64,000 nt of DNA. Source: Oceanobacillus bengalensis. GTDB lineage: Bacteria; Bacillota; Bacilli; Bacillales; Amphibacillaceae. Position 1 is the stretch's first letter. The number at the start of each line of letters is the position of its first letter. A program made the translations under genes and the position numbers. Positions 1 through 9,083 of this stretch are shown here, piece by piece. The stretch spans positions 1 to 64,000 of the forward strand of contig NZ_RBZO01000014.1 in NCBI RefSeq assembly GCF_003628445.1, read 5' to 3'. The notes under the pieces were generated by a model, which ran no database searches, was not told the origin of the DNA, and saw only the letters and a list, made by a program, of their open reading frames with translations.

Positions 1-97
1 TTCGGAGCGTTACCCCTTCATTTGATTCTTCAATATAATCCTTCAATTCCAAAAGGAATTGCCTAGCCTTTACCAGAGAAATGTTGCCATCCTCCAT
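1..97 (-). CDS. Possible 5' fragment of an unidentified gene cut by the window edge
   Basis: An open frame runs from an ATG at 97 off the left edge and would encode a charged, helix-like segment starting MEDGNISLVKARQF. I see no ribosome binding site before the ATG. A second frame upstream (about 200 down to 85) is also open and protein-like, so this may be a frameshifted gene remnant rather than a true start. I do not recognise the product. The stretch 98-426 holds no other gene that I can support. Confidence 0.2.
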   Translation of the reverse strand, partial: MEDGNISLVKARQFLLELKDYIEESNEGVTLR

Positions 98-426
98 TTA
101 AACTAGGAACATTTCGCACAAATATTGCACCCGTTTGTTCAGCACAAATCAATTCTATTCCTTCTAGAATTAACGCTACCCGCTACCGAATAAGGATATA
201 TTTTCCCCTACAAGTAAAAGAGAGAGAAAGCAAGTTAATTACTACTATATTACTTTCTGTTTTATCATAATAAAGTTAATTCACCATAGAAGTGTCTTGT
301 ACCCTTGTACTTCCGTCTAAGTTCAATATTATTCAATTATAATCGAAACTCTTTATCTATCTACGTTGACAATCCTCCATGCCCCTTCTTTTCTATCATC
401 ACAAACAGAATATCTCACATTTAGAA

Positions 427-461
427 ACCCCACTATAGCCAAATAATCTCTAAAGTGGGGT
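427..461 (-). terminator. Hairpin after the RND operon
   Basis: Perfect 8-bp arms ACCCCACT and AGTGGGGT flank a 19-nt loop just downstream of the RND pump stop codon. Only a short T run follows on the minus strand, so it may stabilise the 3' end more than terminate. Confidence 0.5.
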
Positions 462-474
462 CTAACATATCACG

Positions 475-3400
475 TCACATTTCCTTCTTCCTCCTACCAG
501 TAACTTTCGCTGTCAGGTCATCCAATAACGTATACATAACCGGAACAAAGAATAACGTAAATAGGGTTGATACACTTAGTCCAAAAATAATCGTAATCGC
601 AAGTGGTTGTTGCAATTCTGCGCCCTCGCCTAATGCAAGGCCAAGCGGAATCATTGCAAGGACCGTTGTTAATGTTGTCATTAGAATTGGACGTAATCTA
701 CTCCTGCCTGCCTCAATGATTGCTTGTTTTCTTTCCATACCACGTCGCCTTAGGATATTAATATAATCAACGAGCACGATAGAGTTATTTACAACAATAC
801 CTGCGAGCATAATAATTCCGATAAACCCAGGTATGCTTAGTGGTATATCTGTAATAAATAATCCACCAAGTACTCCAATTACTGATGTTGGCATCGCAAA
901 CATGATAATGAACGGGAACAAGAAATTCTCAAATTGAACTGCCATAACCGCATACACTAGAAAAATCGAGAATACCAATGCCAGTGCAAGTTGGCCAAAG
1001 GATTCTACCATGTCTTCTGCTTGCCCGCCGATTGCAAATGTATAGCCCTCAGGGAAGTTCATTCCATCTAATTTTGTTTCAATATCTGTGACAACACTTC
1101 CAAGGTCACGATCAACAAGTGCACTTGTCACATTCATCTGGGCTTGTTGATTTTCTCTTAACAAGGAAGCTGGTCCCTGTATTTCTTCAAATGATGCAAC
1201 CTCTCTTAACGGAATAAACACACCTGTTACGGTTTGGATTTTCATATCTTCCAAATCATTCATTTCAGAGCGTTTGTCCTCTGGATACACTAACCTTACA
1301 TCAAGCTCTTGGCCTGATTCACGATATGTTGTTGCTAACTGTCCGGTAAATTGCATTTGAATCTGGCTTGTAATTTGCTGTTCGGTTAATCCATATGTTG
1401 CTGCCTTTTCTTCGTAAACGTGTATCTGCATTTGCGGGATACCCTCTGAAGCAGACGATGTTGGATTAAAAACCCCATCAATGGTTGATATTTCTGCTAC
1501 CACTTCTTCAGACAGCTCACGTAGTATCTCATGCTCGGGTCCGTTTAGAGAGATTTGAATAGGATCCCCCATACTCATCATCCCGCCGTCCATCGCATTA
1601 GCGCTTATTTTTGCACCAGCAATCTTCCTTAAATCTTTATCCATTTCTTTAACAATTTCTGTTGTCGACTGCTCTCTTTCTCCAGCTGGAACCATCTGTA
1701 ATGTGTATGATGCCACGTTACTAGACGTCCCTCCGACTGTAACATAACTAATATCAATCACGTCGCCGTAGCTTGTGAGGATACCATTTACCTGTTCTAC
1801 GATACTTTGTGTGTATTCAACTTTCGAACCAACTTCCGTCTCAACCGAAATCTGTGCTTGACCTTGGTCTGAAGCAGGAATAAATTCTGCACCAATTGTT
1901 GGGATTAATGCTAAACTTAAGGCAATTGCTATAACGACTACTGTAATCGCTGTTTTCCTGAATTTCAGTACTGCTTTTAGCCCATTACTATATTTATTTC
2001 GTAAAAGGTCGAGAAAACGATCAAACCAGTAGCGGCGTCCATTGTCTTTCATTGCACCGCTAAGCAATTTAGATGAAAGCATTGGCACAACTGTTATTGC
2101 AACAACAAGGGATGCGACCAAGGAAAAGGCAACCGCCAATCCAAGTGGCATAAATAAATCGGATGCAATTCCTTTCACGAATACCATTGGCAGGAATACA
2201 ACCAATGTCGTTGTCGTTGAAGCAATTACAGCTGGTGCAAGCTCTGATGCTCCTTTTGTTGCTGATTCAAACAAACTGAACCCTCGTTTTCGGTATGAAT
2301 AAATATTTTCCAAAATAACGATGGAACTGTCTACCATCATTCCAATACCTAGTGCTAAACCACCTAACGTAAGTACATTTAGTGTTTGCCCTGTAAAGTA
2401 CATAAGTGCAAAGGTTGTAATTAGTGCAATCGGAATCGATAATCCAATAACAAGTGTTGCACGGATACTCTTTAAAAATAAGAGGAGGATAAATACAGAT
2501 ATTGCTCCGCCAATAAGAATATTTTGCACAACCGAATCGACCGACATCTCGATAAATTCAGATGTATCAATAAGTACTTCTAGCTCTACAGCGTCCCCTA
2601 ACTCAGAACTAATTTCTTCAAGGCTTTCCTTAATGTTCCCTGCAACCTCTACCGTATTTGCATCCGTTTGCTTCATCATCGAAAGTACAATTGACTCTTT
2701 CCCATTCACAAGGGATGCAGATGTTTGGTCCTTATATGTATCCTTAACGGTTGCAACATCCTTAACATGGAGAGTTGCTCCAGCTTGCGTCATAATAATC
2801 GTATTTTCTATATCATCAGTTGATTCAAATTCACCTGTGACTCGAAGCTGCAAGTTTTGATTCCCTTTGTCAACCGAACCAACGGATGCAGCATTATTCG
2901 TGCTATTTAGAGCTTGAACAATTTCTCCGCTGGAAACACCATATTGTTGCATTTTCGCAGTATCTAGCTCAAGCTGAATCTCACGCGTAACAGCTCCCTC
3001 AACCGTTACCGATGCAACACCACCTTGCCGTTCAAAATAGGGAATAATTTGATCATTTGCGACCTGAGTCAAGGCTGCTGTATCTTTTCCAGTTAGACCA
3101 ACATACATGACAGGCATTGCCTCTGGACTGAAGCGTAAGATATTCGGGTCGCCTGCTGTTTCAGGTAAAAATGCTTTTACTTGGTCTATTTTTTCCCTAA
3201 CATCTAGTAATGCTTGATCCAAATCTGTCCCATTCTTAAACATCATCAATACTAGAGATGCACCAGACTGTGACTGGGATTGAACCGTATCAATTCCTTC
3301 TACAGAACTTACTGCAGATTCAATCGTCCTCGAAATTAAATTCTCAACGTCTTCTGGTGCTGCATCTGGATAATTCGTTGCTACCACTGCGATTGGTAAA

Positions 3401-3522
3401 TCAATCTTCGGGAAGAGATCCACAGCCAAGTTACGGACAGAAACAAGTCCCAGCGCAATAATAGCAAGTACAATCATGATGACACCAACAGGTCGTTTAA
3501 CGGATGTATGTACGAGCTTCAC
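475..3522 (-). CDS. RND family multidrug efflux transporter (AcrB/SwrC type)
   Basis: A 1015-residue inner-membrane pump of the resistance-nodulation-division superfamily, driven by proton exchange. The N-terminal membrane helix follows the typical KRPVGVIMIVLAI opening. Two large extracytoplasmic loops each precede a bundle of membrane helices (roughly residues 335-540 and 850-1000). The motif GLALGIGMMVDSSIVILENIY, including the helix-4 aspartate, is the family's proton-relay signature. In Gram-positives, relatives such as SwrC (YerP) export surfactin and other amphiphiles; the substrate here is unknown. It starts with GTG at 3522, 1 nt after the stop of the upstream adaptor gene. Its ribosome binding site (GGAGGGG) lies inside the last adaptor codons, so translation of the two is probably coupled. 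Confidence 0.93.
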   Translation of the reverse strand: MKLVHTSVKRPVGVIMIVLAIIALGLVSVRNLAVDLFPKIDLPIAVVATNYPDAAPEDVENLISRTIESAVSSVEGIDTVQSQSQSGASLVLMMFKNGTDLDQALLDVREKIDQVKAFLPETAGDPNILRFSPEAMPVMYVGLTGKDTAALTQVANDQIIPYFERQGGVASVTVEGAVTREIQLELDTAKMQQYGVSSGEIVQALNSTNNAASVGSVDKGNQNLQLRVTGEFESTDDIENTIIMTQAGATLHVKDVATVKDTYKDQTSASLVNGKESIVLSMMKQTDANTVEVAGNIKESLEEISSELGDAVELEVLIDTSEFIEMSVDSVVQNILIGGAISVFILLLFLKSIRATLVIGLSIPIALITTFALMYFTGQTLNVLTLGGLALGIGMMVDSSIVILENIYSYRKRGFSLFESATKGASELAPAVIASTTTTLVVFLPMVFVKGIASDLFMPLGLAVAFSLVASLVVAITVVPMLSSKLLSGAMKDNGRRYWFDRFLDLLRNKYSNGLKAVLKFRKTAITVVVIAIALSLALIPTIGAEFIPASDQGQAQISVETEVGSKVEYTQSIVEQVNGILTSYGDVIDISYVTVGGTSSNVASYTLQMVPAGEREQSTTEIVKEMDKDLRKIAGAKISANAMDGGMMSMGDPIQISLNGPEHEILRELSEEVVAEISTIDGVFNPTSSASEGIPQMQIHVYEEKAATYGLTEQQITSQIQMQFTGQLATTYRESGQELDVRLVYPEDKRSEMNDLEDMKIQTVTGVFIPLREVASFEEIQGPASLLRENQQAQMNVTSALVDRDLGSVVTDIETKLDGMNFPEGYTFAIGGQAEDMVESFGQLALALVFSIFLVYAVMAVQFENFLFPFIIMFAMPTSVIGVLGGLFITDIPLSIPGFIGIIMLAGIVVNNSIVLVDYINILRRRGMERKQAIIEAGRSRLRPILMTTLTTVLAMIPLGLALGEGAELQQPLAITIIFGLSVSTLFTLFFVPVMYTLLDDLTAKVTGRRKKEM

Positions 3523-3523
3523 G

Positions 3524-4375
3524 TTATTCCCCTCCCGTTACGTTTACCTGAATCCCGTTGTTAAGTGTAAGCTGACCTGTTGTTATAATTTGGTCTCCCG
3601 CTTTAATATCACCTTCAATTGCCGTATTCTTGGACTCGGTTTCCAAAATCGTTATATCTCGCTTCTCAGCCATATTATCCTTTACAACATAAACATACGA
3701 CTCTTCAGCTTCTTCTACAATCGCTTCAGTCGGTACAATAATTGCAGAGTCTATTTTTTCCTCTGGAACAACGACTTCAGCAATCATTCCTGGTAAAATA
3801 TCCGCGTCTTCATTTTCTACTATTGCAATGATTGGGTATAGACCTGTATCATCTGGTAATGTATCCATCTGTGTTACTGTTGCTTCGTATTCCTTACCAT
3901 CTATCATCGCATCCAGTGTATCCGCTTTCGAAAATAAGGAACGAACGGAGGATATTACTGAAAACTGGACCTCCATCCTATCCAAATTAGCGACCATTGC
4001 TAATGGCTGGTCAGTCGTTGCGATATCTCCTTCCTGCACTTGTAAATTAATAACCTCACCATCTGCTGTTGAATGAATATTTTGGTTACCCGCCGCTGTA
4101 GCAAGGGTTGCAATCAAATCATCTTCTTCAACCTTGTCTCCATTCTCTACCTCAAGCGCATCGATTTCACCTGGTACTTGTACGATAACCGGTGTCGTTT
4201 GATGTGGGGTAGTGCGACCATAAATCATATTCTCTACCGTAAGATTACCTTCCATTGCTTCTGCAACCTCAACTGCAACAACTCTTTCTTCTTCATCTAC
4301 TGGCTCTTCTTCGTTGCATGCAGCAAGTACAATAAGTAACAAAATCGCTGTTACACTAAGTAATAATCTCCTCAT
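3524..4375 (-). CDS. RND efflux membrane-fusion lipoprotein (HlyD/AcrA-like adaptor)
   Basis: A 283-residue periplasmic-adaptor-type protein anchored as a lipoprotein: the signal peptide ends in a lipobox around LIVLAAC (Cys about 20). It has a biotinyl-lipoyl-like hairpin (about residues 60-125, with the repeated VENGDKVEEDD and QVQEGD turns) and C-terminal beta-barrel domains. It is first gene of a two-gene operon with the RND pump and should couple the pump to export across the wall. It is shorter than many Gram-negative adaptors because the long coiled-coil hairpin is missing, as in other Firmicute versions. The ribosome binding site GAAAGGAG precedes the ATG. Confidence 0.9.
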   Translation of the reverse strand: MRRLLLSVTAILLLIVLAACNEEEPVDEEERVVAVEVAEAMEGNLTVENMIYGRTTPHQTTPVIVQVPGEIDALEVENGDKVEEDDLIATLATAAGNQNIHSTADGEVINLQVQEGDIATTDQPLAMVANLDRMEVQFSVISSVRSLFSKADTLDAMIDGKEYEATVTQMDTLPDDTGLYPIIAIVENEDADILPGMIAEVVVPEEKIDSAIIVPTEAIVEEAEESYVYVVKDNMAEKRDITILETESKNTAIEGDIKAGDQIITTGQLTLNNGIQVNVTGGE

Positions 4376-4576
4376 CCAATCTACTCCTTTCGCATCCGTT
4401 ACAAAATAAATAGCATAAGCTTACTAGTCCCCAGTATATCCTTTTCAGCCGTATATGTAACGGGTACTAATTTTAAATTTCTCATAATTTTTTATTACGC
4501 TTTATTCCTTTTATTCTTCTAGTTGATATAAATAGTGGACTTAACAACAATCTTTTAGAAAAAAACGAAAAGCAAC

Positions 4577-4604
4577 AAAAGGGGAAACAGTAGTCTCCCC
4601 TTTT
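4577..4604 (-). terminator. Terminator of the comK-like gene
   Basis: Arms AAAAGGGGA and TCCCCTTTT flank a short loop 38 bp after the comK-like stop codon. The A/T-rich outer arms make it usable in both directions. The stretch 4376-4576 upstream of the RND operon shows no other feature. Confidence 0.65.
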
Positions 4605-4642
4605 ATCTCATTCATACGTGTATTCAGTTCTAATGGTTTCAT

Positions 4643-5101
4643 TTATGTAAAAAGCTTTGGTTTATTATAATAAACGATAATCTCACTTGTCTTTCTTCGT
4701 TGACTTATAAAACTGTTTATACTTATATCAACATATATAAATGTTTCATCATGAAACGTCACAAGCGTCCCCTCGCCATATTGTTCGTATTTTTTTATTT
4801 GGTAGTAAGAAAACCATACGCAGTTTTTATTTTTAGCGGATGCAGTAGGAAACATATAAACGTCTTCTGCGATAATAAGTGGAATTGGAAGTTTACTTGA
4901 TGATTTAAGAATTTCTTTTACAACACCTGTTCTTCCTTCTAAGCTTGTGCCTTCCTTTCTACACGTATTGTCTAAGATAATTTCTGGATGAAAGGGGGAG
5001 TATTTCTCTTCGTTTTTCTCGAAGATCGTTGTCTTGTAGTAATCCGACTCATTGTACTTTAATAGTTTTGTCTCTTTTGTCACCATATAAATTTTCTTCA
5101 T
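4643..5101 (-). CDS. ComK-like competence transcription factor, short C-terminus
   Basis: A 152-residue relative of ComK, the minor-groove DNA-binding activator of late competence genes. Recognisable family blocks are DNTCRKEGTSLEGRTG (about residues 45-60, matching the DRSCRFFGSSYAGR region), PIPLIIAEDVYMFPT (about 74-88) and the CVWFSYY segment (about 94-100). B. subtilis ComK is 192 residues. This protein stops soon after SINSF, so about 35 C-terminal residues known to matter for activation and for degradation control are absent. It may be a second ComK paralogue or a modulator. It is monocistronic with its own terminator. ComK membership is fairly sure from the motifs; function as an activator is not. 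Confidence 0.8.
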   Translation of the reverse strand: MKKIYMVTKETKLLKYNESDYYKTTIFEKNEEKYSPFHPEIILDNTCRKEGTSLEGRTGVVKEILKSSSKLPIPLIIAEDVYMFPTASAKNKNCVWFSYYQIKKYEQYGEGTLVTFHDETFIYVDISINSFISQRRKTSEIIVYYNKPKLFT

Positions 5102-5260
5102 TGACCATCCCTACTATTTTCATTATTAGTTTCCTTCTAAAAAAGGTGTGTGGAAATCATGAAGAAACAGAAACTTTATTACAATTTTACTATGCAAATT
5201 ACTAAATATCCATCAAATTACCTATATTTCGAAAAGTTGTAAAAATTTACGCATAAATTT

Positions 5261-5296
5261 TAAGCAGAACAACCTTTATTTAAGGAGTTCTGCTTA
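5261..5296 (-). terminator. Bidirectional terminator-like hairpin after the acidic lipoprotein gene
   Basis: Arms AAGCAGAAC and GTTCTGCTT flank a 16-nt loop, 12 bp downstream of the lipoprotein stop codon. A/T runs lie on both sides. Confidence 0.65.
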
Positions 5297-5307
5297 TTTT
5301 TTCGCAA

Positions 5308-5670
5308 TTATTGGTTTTCGTCTTCGATTAACTCATCTTCTTGCTCATTTTGGGTGCCATCATTACCAGTTCCATCTTCAGTACCGTTCGTTCCACCGCC
5401 ATTTGTGTCATCCGTACCTGTTCCTTCGTCCGTTCCGATGTCACCATTTCCATTGATTCCTTCTTCATCCATAAGGCCATCACCAGCACCGTCTTCTTCT
5501 GCCGGATTTGTATCATTATTGTCATCCTCTTGGTTCAATGGCGCTTCATCTTCAGGAGCTAGTGGAGCTTCTTCATCAATCGGATCTTGTTCCTCATCCG
5601 TTCCACAAGCAGCGATTAAAGATAAAGCCAATATTGGCGCACCTAATTTAATCAAAAAACGTTTAGACAT
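5308..5670 (-). CDS. Small acidic lipoprotein of unknown function
   Basis: A 120-residue protein with a lipoprotein signal peptide ending in LSLIAAC (Cys at about 22). The rest is a low-complexity tail rich in Asp, Glu, Gly, Asn and Thr with no predicted fold. It is probably lipid-anchored on the outer membrane face and natively disordered. A good ribosome binding site (AGGAGGAG) precedes the ATG. It stands alone between comK-like and fabZ. I do not recognise a family; such acidic tails are common in halotolerant Bacillaceae surface proteins. Confidence 0.75.
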   Translation of the reverse strand: MSKRFLIKLGAPILALSLIAACGTDEEQDPIDEEAPLAPEDEAPLNQEDDNNDTNPAEEDGAGDGLMDEEGINGNGDIGTDEGTGTDDTNGGGTNGTEDGTGNDGTQNEQEDELIEDENQ

Positions 5671-5766
5671 GATCTGTCTCCTCCTTTAATATATTGATTC
5701 GCCCTTAGGTTAACCATTTTAGGAGAAGTGATACATGTTTTTTGCAATATTTTTCAAGTTGCCGAT

Positions 5767-6189
5767 TTATTTAATTGCAAACGTTATTTCCGCTTCACAT
5801 GCTACTTCGCCATCAACGGTTGCAATTCCCTTTCCTTTACCAATCGGCCCTTTCATTCGAAGTATCTCTACTTCTAATTTCAGTTGATCTCCAGGTCTTA
5901 CTTGCTTTTTAAAACGGCACTTATCCACACCCGCTAAAAACCCAAGCTTCCCTTTATTTTTTTCCATATCTAGTACAGCAATCGCTCCAACTTGGGCAAG
6001 TGCCTCAAGAATTAATACACCAGGCATTACCGCGTATTGTGGGAAATGCCCTTGAAAAAAAGGTTCATTTGCTGTTACATTTTTTAACCCAACAACCCGT
6101 TCACCTTCCACCATCTCCGTAACTTTATCTACTAATAAAAATGGATAACGATGAGGTATGATTTCCTTGATTTGTTCAATATCTAACAT
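5767..6189 (-). CDS. fabZ: 3-hydroxyacyl-[acyl-carrier-protein] dehydratase FabZ
   Basis: A 140-residue single hot-dog-fold enzyme that dehydrates (3R)-hydroxyacyl-ACP in type II fatty acid elongation in the cytoplasm. The signature [20 protein letters not shown] (about residues 47-66) carries the catalytic His and Glu. Its length matches the family. It has its own ribosome binding site (AGGAG). Its position beyond flhP matches the B. subtilis mbl-flhO-flhP-fabZ order, although here epuA and a 540-bp tandem array lie between flhP and fabZ. Confidence 0.97.
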   Translation of the reverse strand: MLDIEQIKEIIPHRYPFLLVDKVTEMVEGERVVGLKNVTANEPFFQGHFPQYAVMPGVLILEALAQVGAIAVLDMEKNKGKLGFLAGVDKCRFKKQVRPGDQLKLEVEILRMKGPIGKGKGIATVDGEVACEAEITFAIK

Positions 6190-6280
6190 GCTCCCACTCC
6201 TTTATTGTAAGTATTAGGACTAGCTCCTATTATAGCAGATGTAAGGTGCTATATGAAGTATTTGGTGGGAGTGTTGGGAG

Positions 6281-6820
6281 ATGAGAACATTTATCCTGAG
6301 ATGTACGGATATTTCCAGAGATGAGAGCATTTATCCTGAGATGAACGAATATTTCCAGAGATAAGAGCATTTATCCTGAGATGAACGATTATATCCAGAG
6401 ATAAGAACGTTTATCCTAAGATGAACGAATTTATCCAGAGATAAGAACATTTATCCTAAGATGAACGGATATTTCCTGAGATAAGAACATTTATCCTGAG
6501 ATAAACGGATATTTCCTGAGATAAGAACGTTTATCCTGAGATGAACGGATATTTCCAGAGATAAGAGCATTTATCCTGAGATGTACGAATTTATCCAGAG
6601 ATAAGAGCATTTATCCTGAGATGAACAATTATATCCAGAGATGAGAGCATTTATCCTGAGATGAACGAATATTTCCAGAGATAAGAGCATTTATCCTGAG
6701 ATGTACGAATATATCCAGAGATAAGAACATTTATCCTGAGATGAACGAATATTTCCAGAGATAAGAACATTTATCCTGAGATGAACGAATTTATCCAAAG
6801 ATGAGTACGTTACCCTGATC
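6281..6820. repeat. Tandem array 1: 27 units of 20 bp in strict A/B alternation
   Basis: Units of exactly 20 bp run without spacers. Type A resembles ATAAGAACATTTATCCTGAG and type B resembles ATGAACGAATATTTCCAGAG. A and B alternate throughout, giving a 40-bp super-period with about 13.5 copies. The unit length is not a multiple of three and no frame stays open, so it is not coding. It fills the whole fabZ-epuA gap and ends where the epuA terminator begins. Confidence 0.95.
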
Positions 6821-6854
6821 AAAAAAAAGCAACTCACCCAATAGAATGAATTGC
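6821..6854 (-). terminator. Rho-independent terminator of the mbl-flhO-flhP-epuA region
   Basis: On the minus strand GCAATTCA pairs with TGAGTTGC around a 10-nt loop, followed by eight T residues. It begins 10 bp after the epuA stop codon and directly abuts tandem array 1. Confidence 0.8.
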
Positions 6855-6864
6855 CTCGTGTATT

Positions 6865-7218
6865 TTATTCAACTTTTGTTACAATATCTATAATATGTTG
6901 CCATGTTTCTGTTCTTAATGCGTCTGTAGGATTTCCATCACCAAGAACACCATATCCAATCATTAAACCTGCAACTAATGCAGCACAAGCAGCAATTGAG
7001 ACAATAATAATCCGAAGCCAAATTGGGAAAATTCTTCGTCTTGGCTTTTTATTTTGTCGTTTTTCTAATTTTCTCTTTTTCTTTTGCTGTTTTCTTGTTA
7101 CCTTTTCTGCTTTAGCTTCTTCTGCAGCCGACTCTTTCTTTTTGTCTTTCTCTCCATTTTTTAGAGCTTTTCTAGATGGCTTTTCGGCAACAGCTTGATT
7201 TGATTGGTCAGTTGACAT
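6865..7218 (-). CDS. EpuA-like small membrane protein (annotated in databases as RNA polymerase beta-subunit-like)
   Basis: A 117-residue protein with a very basic N-terminal half (Lys/Arg/Glu repeats to about residue 66), one membrane helix (about 68-92, IFPIWLRIIIVSIAACAALV) and a short extracytoplasmic C-terminus (VLGDGNPTDALRTETWQHIID). This matches the Firmicute EpuA family found after flhP. The family is often labelled as an RNA polymerase subunit, but that function is not established for it. Good ribosome binding site (TAAGGAG). It is separated from flhP by 105 bp and shares the downstream terminator. Confidence 0.8.
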   Translation of the reverse strand: MSTDQSNQAVAEKPSRKALKNGEKDKKKESAAEEAKAEKVTRKQQKKKRKLEKRQNKKPRRRIFPIWLRIIIVSIAACAALVAGLMIGYGVLGDGNPTDALRTETWQHIIDIVTKVE

Positions 7219-7323
7219 ATTAATTACTCCTTAATCCTATAGATCCATGGCAAATGTACTAGCCATCCTATGATCAGTTTAACATAACGCCCTAGATAAT
7301 TAATAGAATTTTTTAAATAAACC

Positions 7324-8157
7324 TTAGGATCGTAGGGAATTTACTAAGCCCATCATTTGGTCACCCATCGAGATTGTTCTTGAATTAAATTGATAGGAGC
7401 GCTGGGTCATTATTAATTCAGTCATTTCTTTTGAAAGATCAACGTTTGATTGCTCTAATGCATTACTCTGCAATAACGCACCATTCTGTGGAGCTTGCCT
7501 GAGCACTTCGTTTATATTATACCCCAATGCATTCAAATCAGGTAATCGAAACATATTTTCACCAGTTGCTTCAAGTACTTCTGGACGAACAGCTTCTACA
7601 ACTGCTAGAGTACCTGCCACTTCTGTTTGTCCCGCACGCTCAACAACAACTTGTCCATTTTCACGGATATCAATGTTATCAAATCCATCTGCAAAAATAA
7701 TTGGGCCGTTTTCACCAAGGACAGGATTTCCATCACTTGTCGTAAGCATGACAGATTGATTGCCTTCCACTGGGCTAAGATAAAATGCCCCATCTTTTGT
7801 ATATCTCGTTTCTGTAACATCATTCGTTGTTACTTGGATTTGAAAATAATGGTTTCTACCTAGTAAGGCTGTATCAAGGGCACGGTCTGTGGTAACAATA
7901 TTCCCCTGACCAAAATTACTGTTGATAGAGCCGAGTCTAGCACCAGCTCCAATACGAATACCATCAGGAGTTAAACGACCTTCCGCATTCTCAGGAGTAT
8001 TTAGATTGTCCATTTGCTGAAACAATAAAGATGAAAACTGTGCTTCTCGCGCTTTATAACCTGTGGTTTGGCTATTGGCCATATTATTACCAATTACATC
8101 AAGCTTATTTTGCAATTGATTCATCGTTACTGCTGCTTGAATCATCATTCTAGACAT
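7324..8157 (-). CDS. flhP: Flagellar hook-basal body protein FlhP
   Basis: A 277-residue rod/hook-type flagellar protein. The N-terminal rod motif (NKLDVIGNNMANSQTTGYKA, about residues 15-34) and the C-terminal helix (ELIMTQRSYQFNSRTISMGDQMMGLVNSLR) are both present, as in FlgF/FlgG-type proteins that form coiled coils in the rod. It acts outside the cytoplasmic membrane in the flagellar axis. The paralogue flhO lies just upstream with a 32-bp gap, as in B. subtilis. Confidence 0.93.
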   Translation of the reverse strand: MSRMMIQAAVTMNQLQNKLDVIGNNMANSQTTGYKAREAQFSSLLFQQMDNLNTPENAEGRLTPDGIRIGAGARLGSINSNFGQGNIVTTDRALDTALLGRNHYFQIQVTTNDVTETRYTKDGAFYLSPVEGNQSVMLTTSDGNPVLGENGPIIFADGFDNIDIRENGQVVVERAGQTEVAGTLAVVEAVRPEVLEATGENMFRLPDLNALGYNINEVLRQAPQNGALLQSNALEQSNVDLSKEMTELIMTQRSYQFNSRTISMGDQMMGLVNSLRS

Positions 8158-8189
8158 ACATTTTCCCTCCCTTACGTTTCTATAAAGCT

Positions 8190-8993
8190 TTAGCCAATTC
8201 TTCCTATCTCACTTACTGCTTTACCCATGCTTTCATCATAGGCCTTTAAAACCCTCTGATTTGTTTCAAATAGGCGATAAGACGTCATCATATCTGTCAT
8301 CGTTTGAAGTGCATCAACATTTGACTGCTCTAGAAATCCCTGTTTAACGCTATACGTCGCACCAGGTGGAACTGCTCCTGCTTCACCGTTAAACAAGTCG
8401 TTTCCTTCCTTCACTAAATCATTCGCATTCGCCACGTACGCAATGCCAAGTTGTACCGTTTGTTCTGGTGTTTGAAGTAATCCTTCTGGGGATATTGTAA
8501 ATTCCATGCCATTTGTTTGTATTGGATTCCCTGCCTGATCTAAAACATAGTGCCCTTGGTTTGTTGTAAGGAAACCTTGTCCATCCACAGTCAGATTCCC
8601 ATTTCTCGTATAACGGGGCTCTCCTGCTTCATTTTGGACAGTAAAAAACAACGCACCTGTTTCATCTGGCAATCCGCCTTGTACAATAGCTAAATCGCTT
8701 GTTAAGCCTGTTTCTTTTAAATCACCTTGGGAAAAGTTGGGGATTGTTTCTTGTACATATACACCGGTATTGATTGAGCCAATCGTATGCTGTACTGGTA
8801 GATTTAGACCATTTTTAGTGGGGATATTTTGGGATCCCGATTGCTGAAGCAAAAGTTCAGGGAATGCGCGTAGTGTTGTTTGATCTGCTTTATAGCCAAT
8901 TGTATTCATGTTCGCTATATTATTCGCTAACGCTTCTTGTGTTCGCTGCTGAGACAGCATTCCACTTGCAGCAGTATAGAAACCTCTTAACAT
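8190..8993 (-). CDS. flhO: Flagellar hook-basal body protein FlhO
   Basis: A 267-residue paralogue of FlhP with the same ends: N-terminal QEALANNIANMNTIGYKADQ (about residues 18-37) and C-terminal QTMTDMMTSYRLFETNQRVLK. In B. subtilis FlhO and FlhP form parts of the distal rod. It lies downstream of mbl and upstream of flhP, so cell-shape and flagellar genes sit side by side as in other Bacillaceae. Confidence 0.93.
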   Translation of the reverse strand: MLRGFYTAASGMLSQQRTQEALANNIANMNTIGYKADQTTLRAFPELLLQQSGSQNIPTKNGLNLPVQHTIGSINTGVYVQETIPNFSQGDLKETGLTSDLAIVQGGLPDETGALFFTVQNEAGEPRYTRNGNLTVDGQGFLTTNQGHYVLDQAGNPIQTNGMEFTISPEGLLQTPEQTVQLGIAYVANANDLVKEGNDLFNGEAGAVPPGATYSVKQGFLEQSNVDALQTMTDMMTSYRLFETNQRVLKAYDESMGKAVSEIGRIG

Positions 8994-9028
8994 ATCTATT
9001 CCTCCATTCCATATACACTAGGAAGATG

Positions 9029-9063
9029 GTTCATTCTATGGGAAATGCTCCCACAGAATGAAC
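9029..9063 (-). terminator. Intercistronic hairpin between mbl and flhO
   Basis: A long stem (GTTCATTCT...AGAATGAAC with an inner TGGGA/TCCCA) lies in the 90-bp gap. There is no T tract, so it may limit read-through or protect an mRNA end rather than terminate fully. Confidence 0.5.
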
Positions 9064-9083
9064 GAAACTTAACTGTTTCTATC

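Noticed and set aside
2321-2860. 179-codon plus-strand frame
   Set aside because: Antisense shadow of the RND pump gene, with no start signal or family resemblance.
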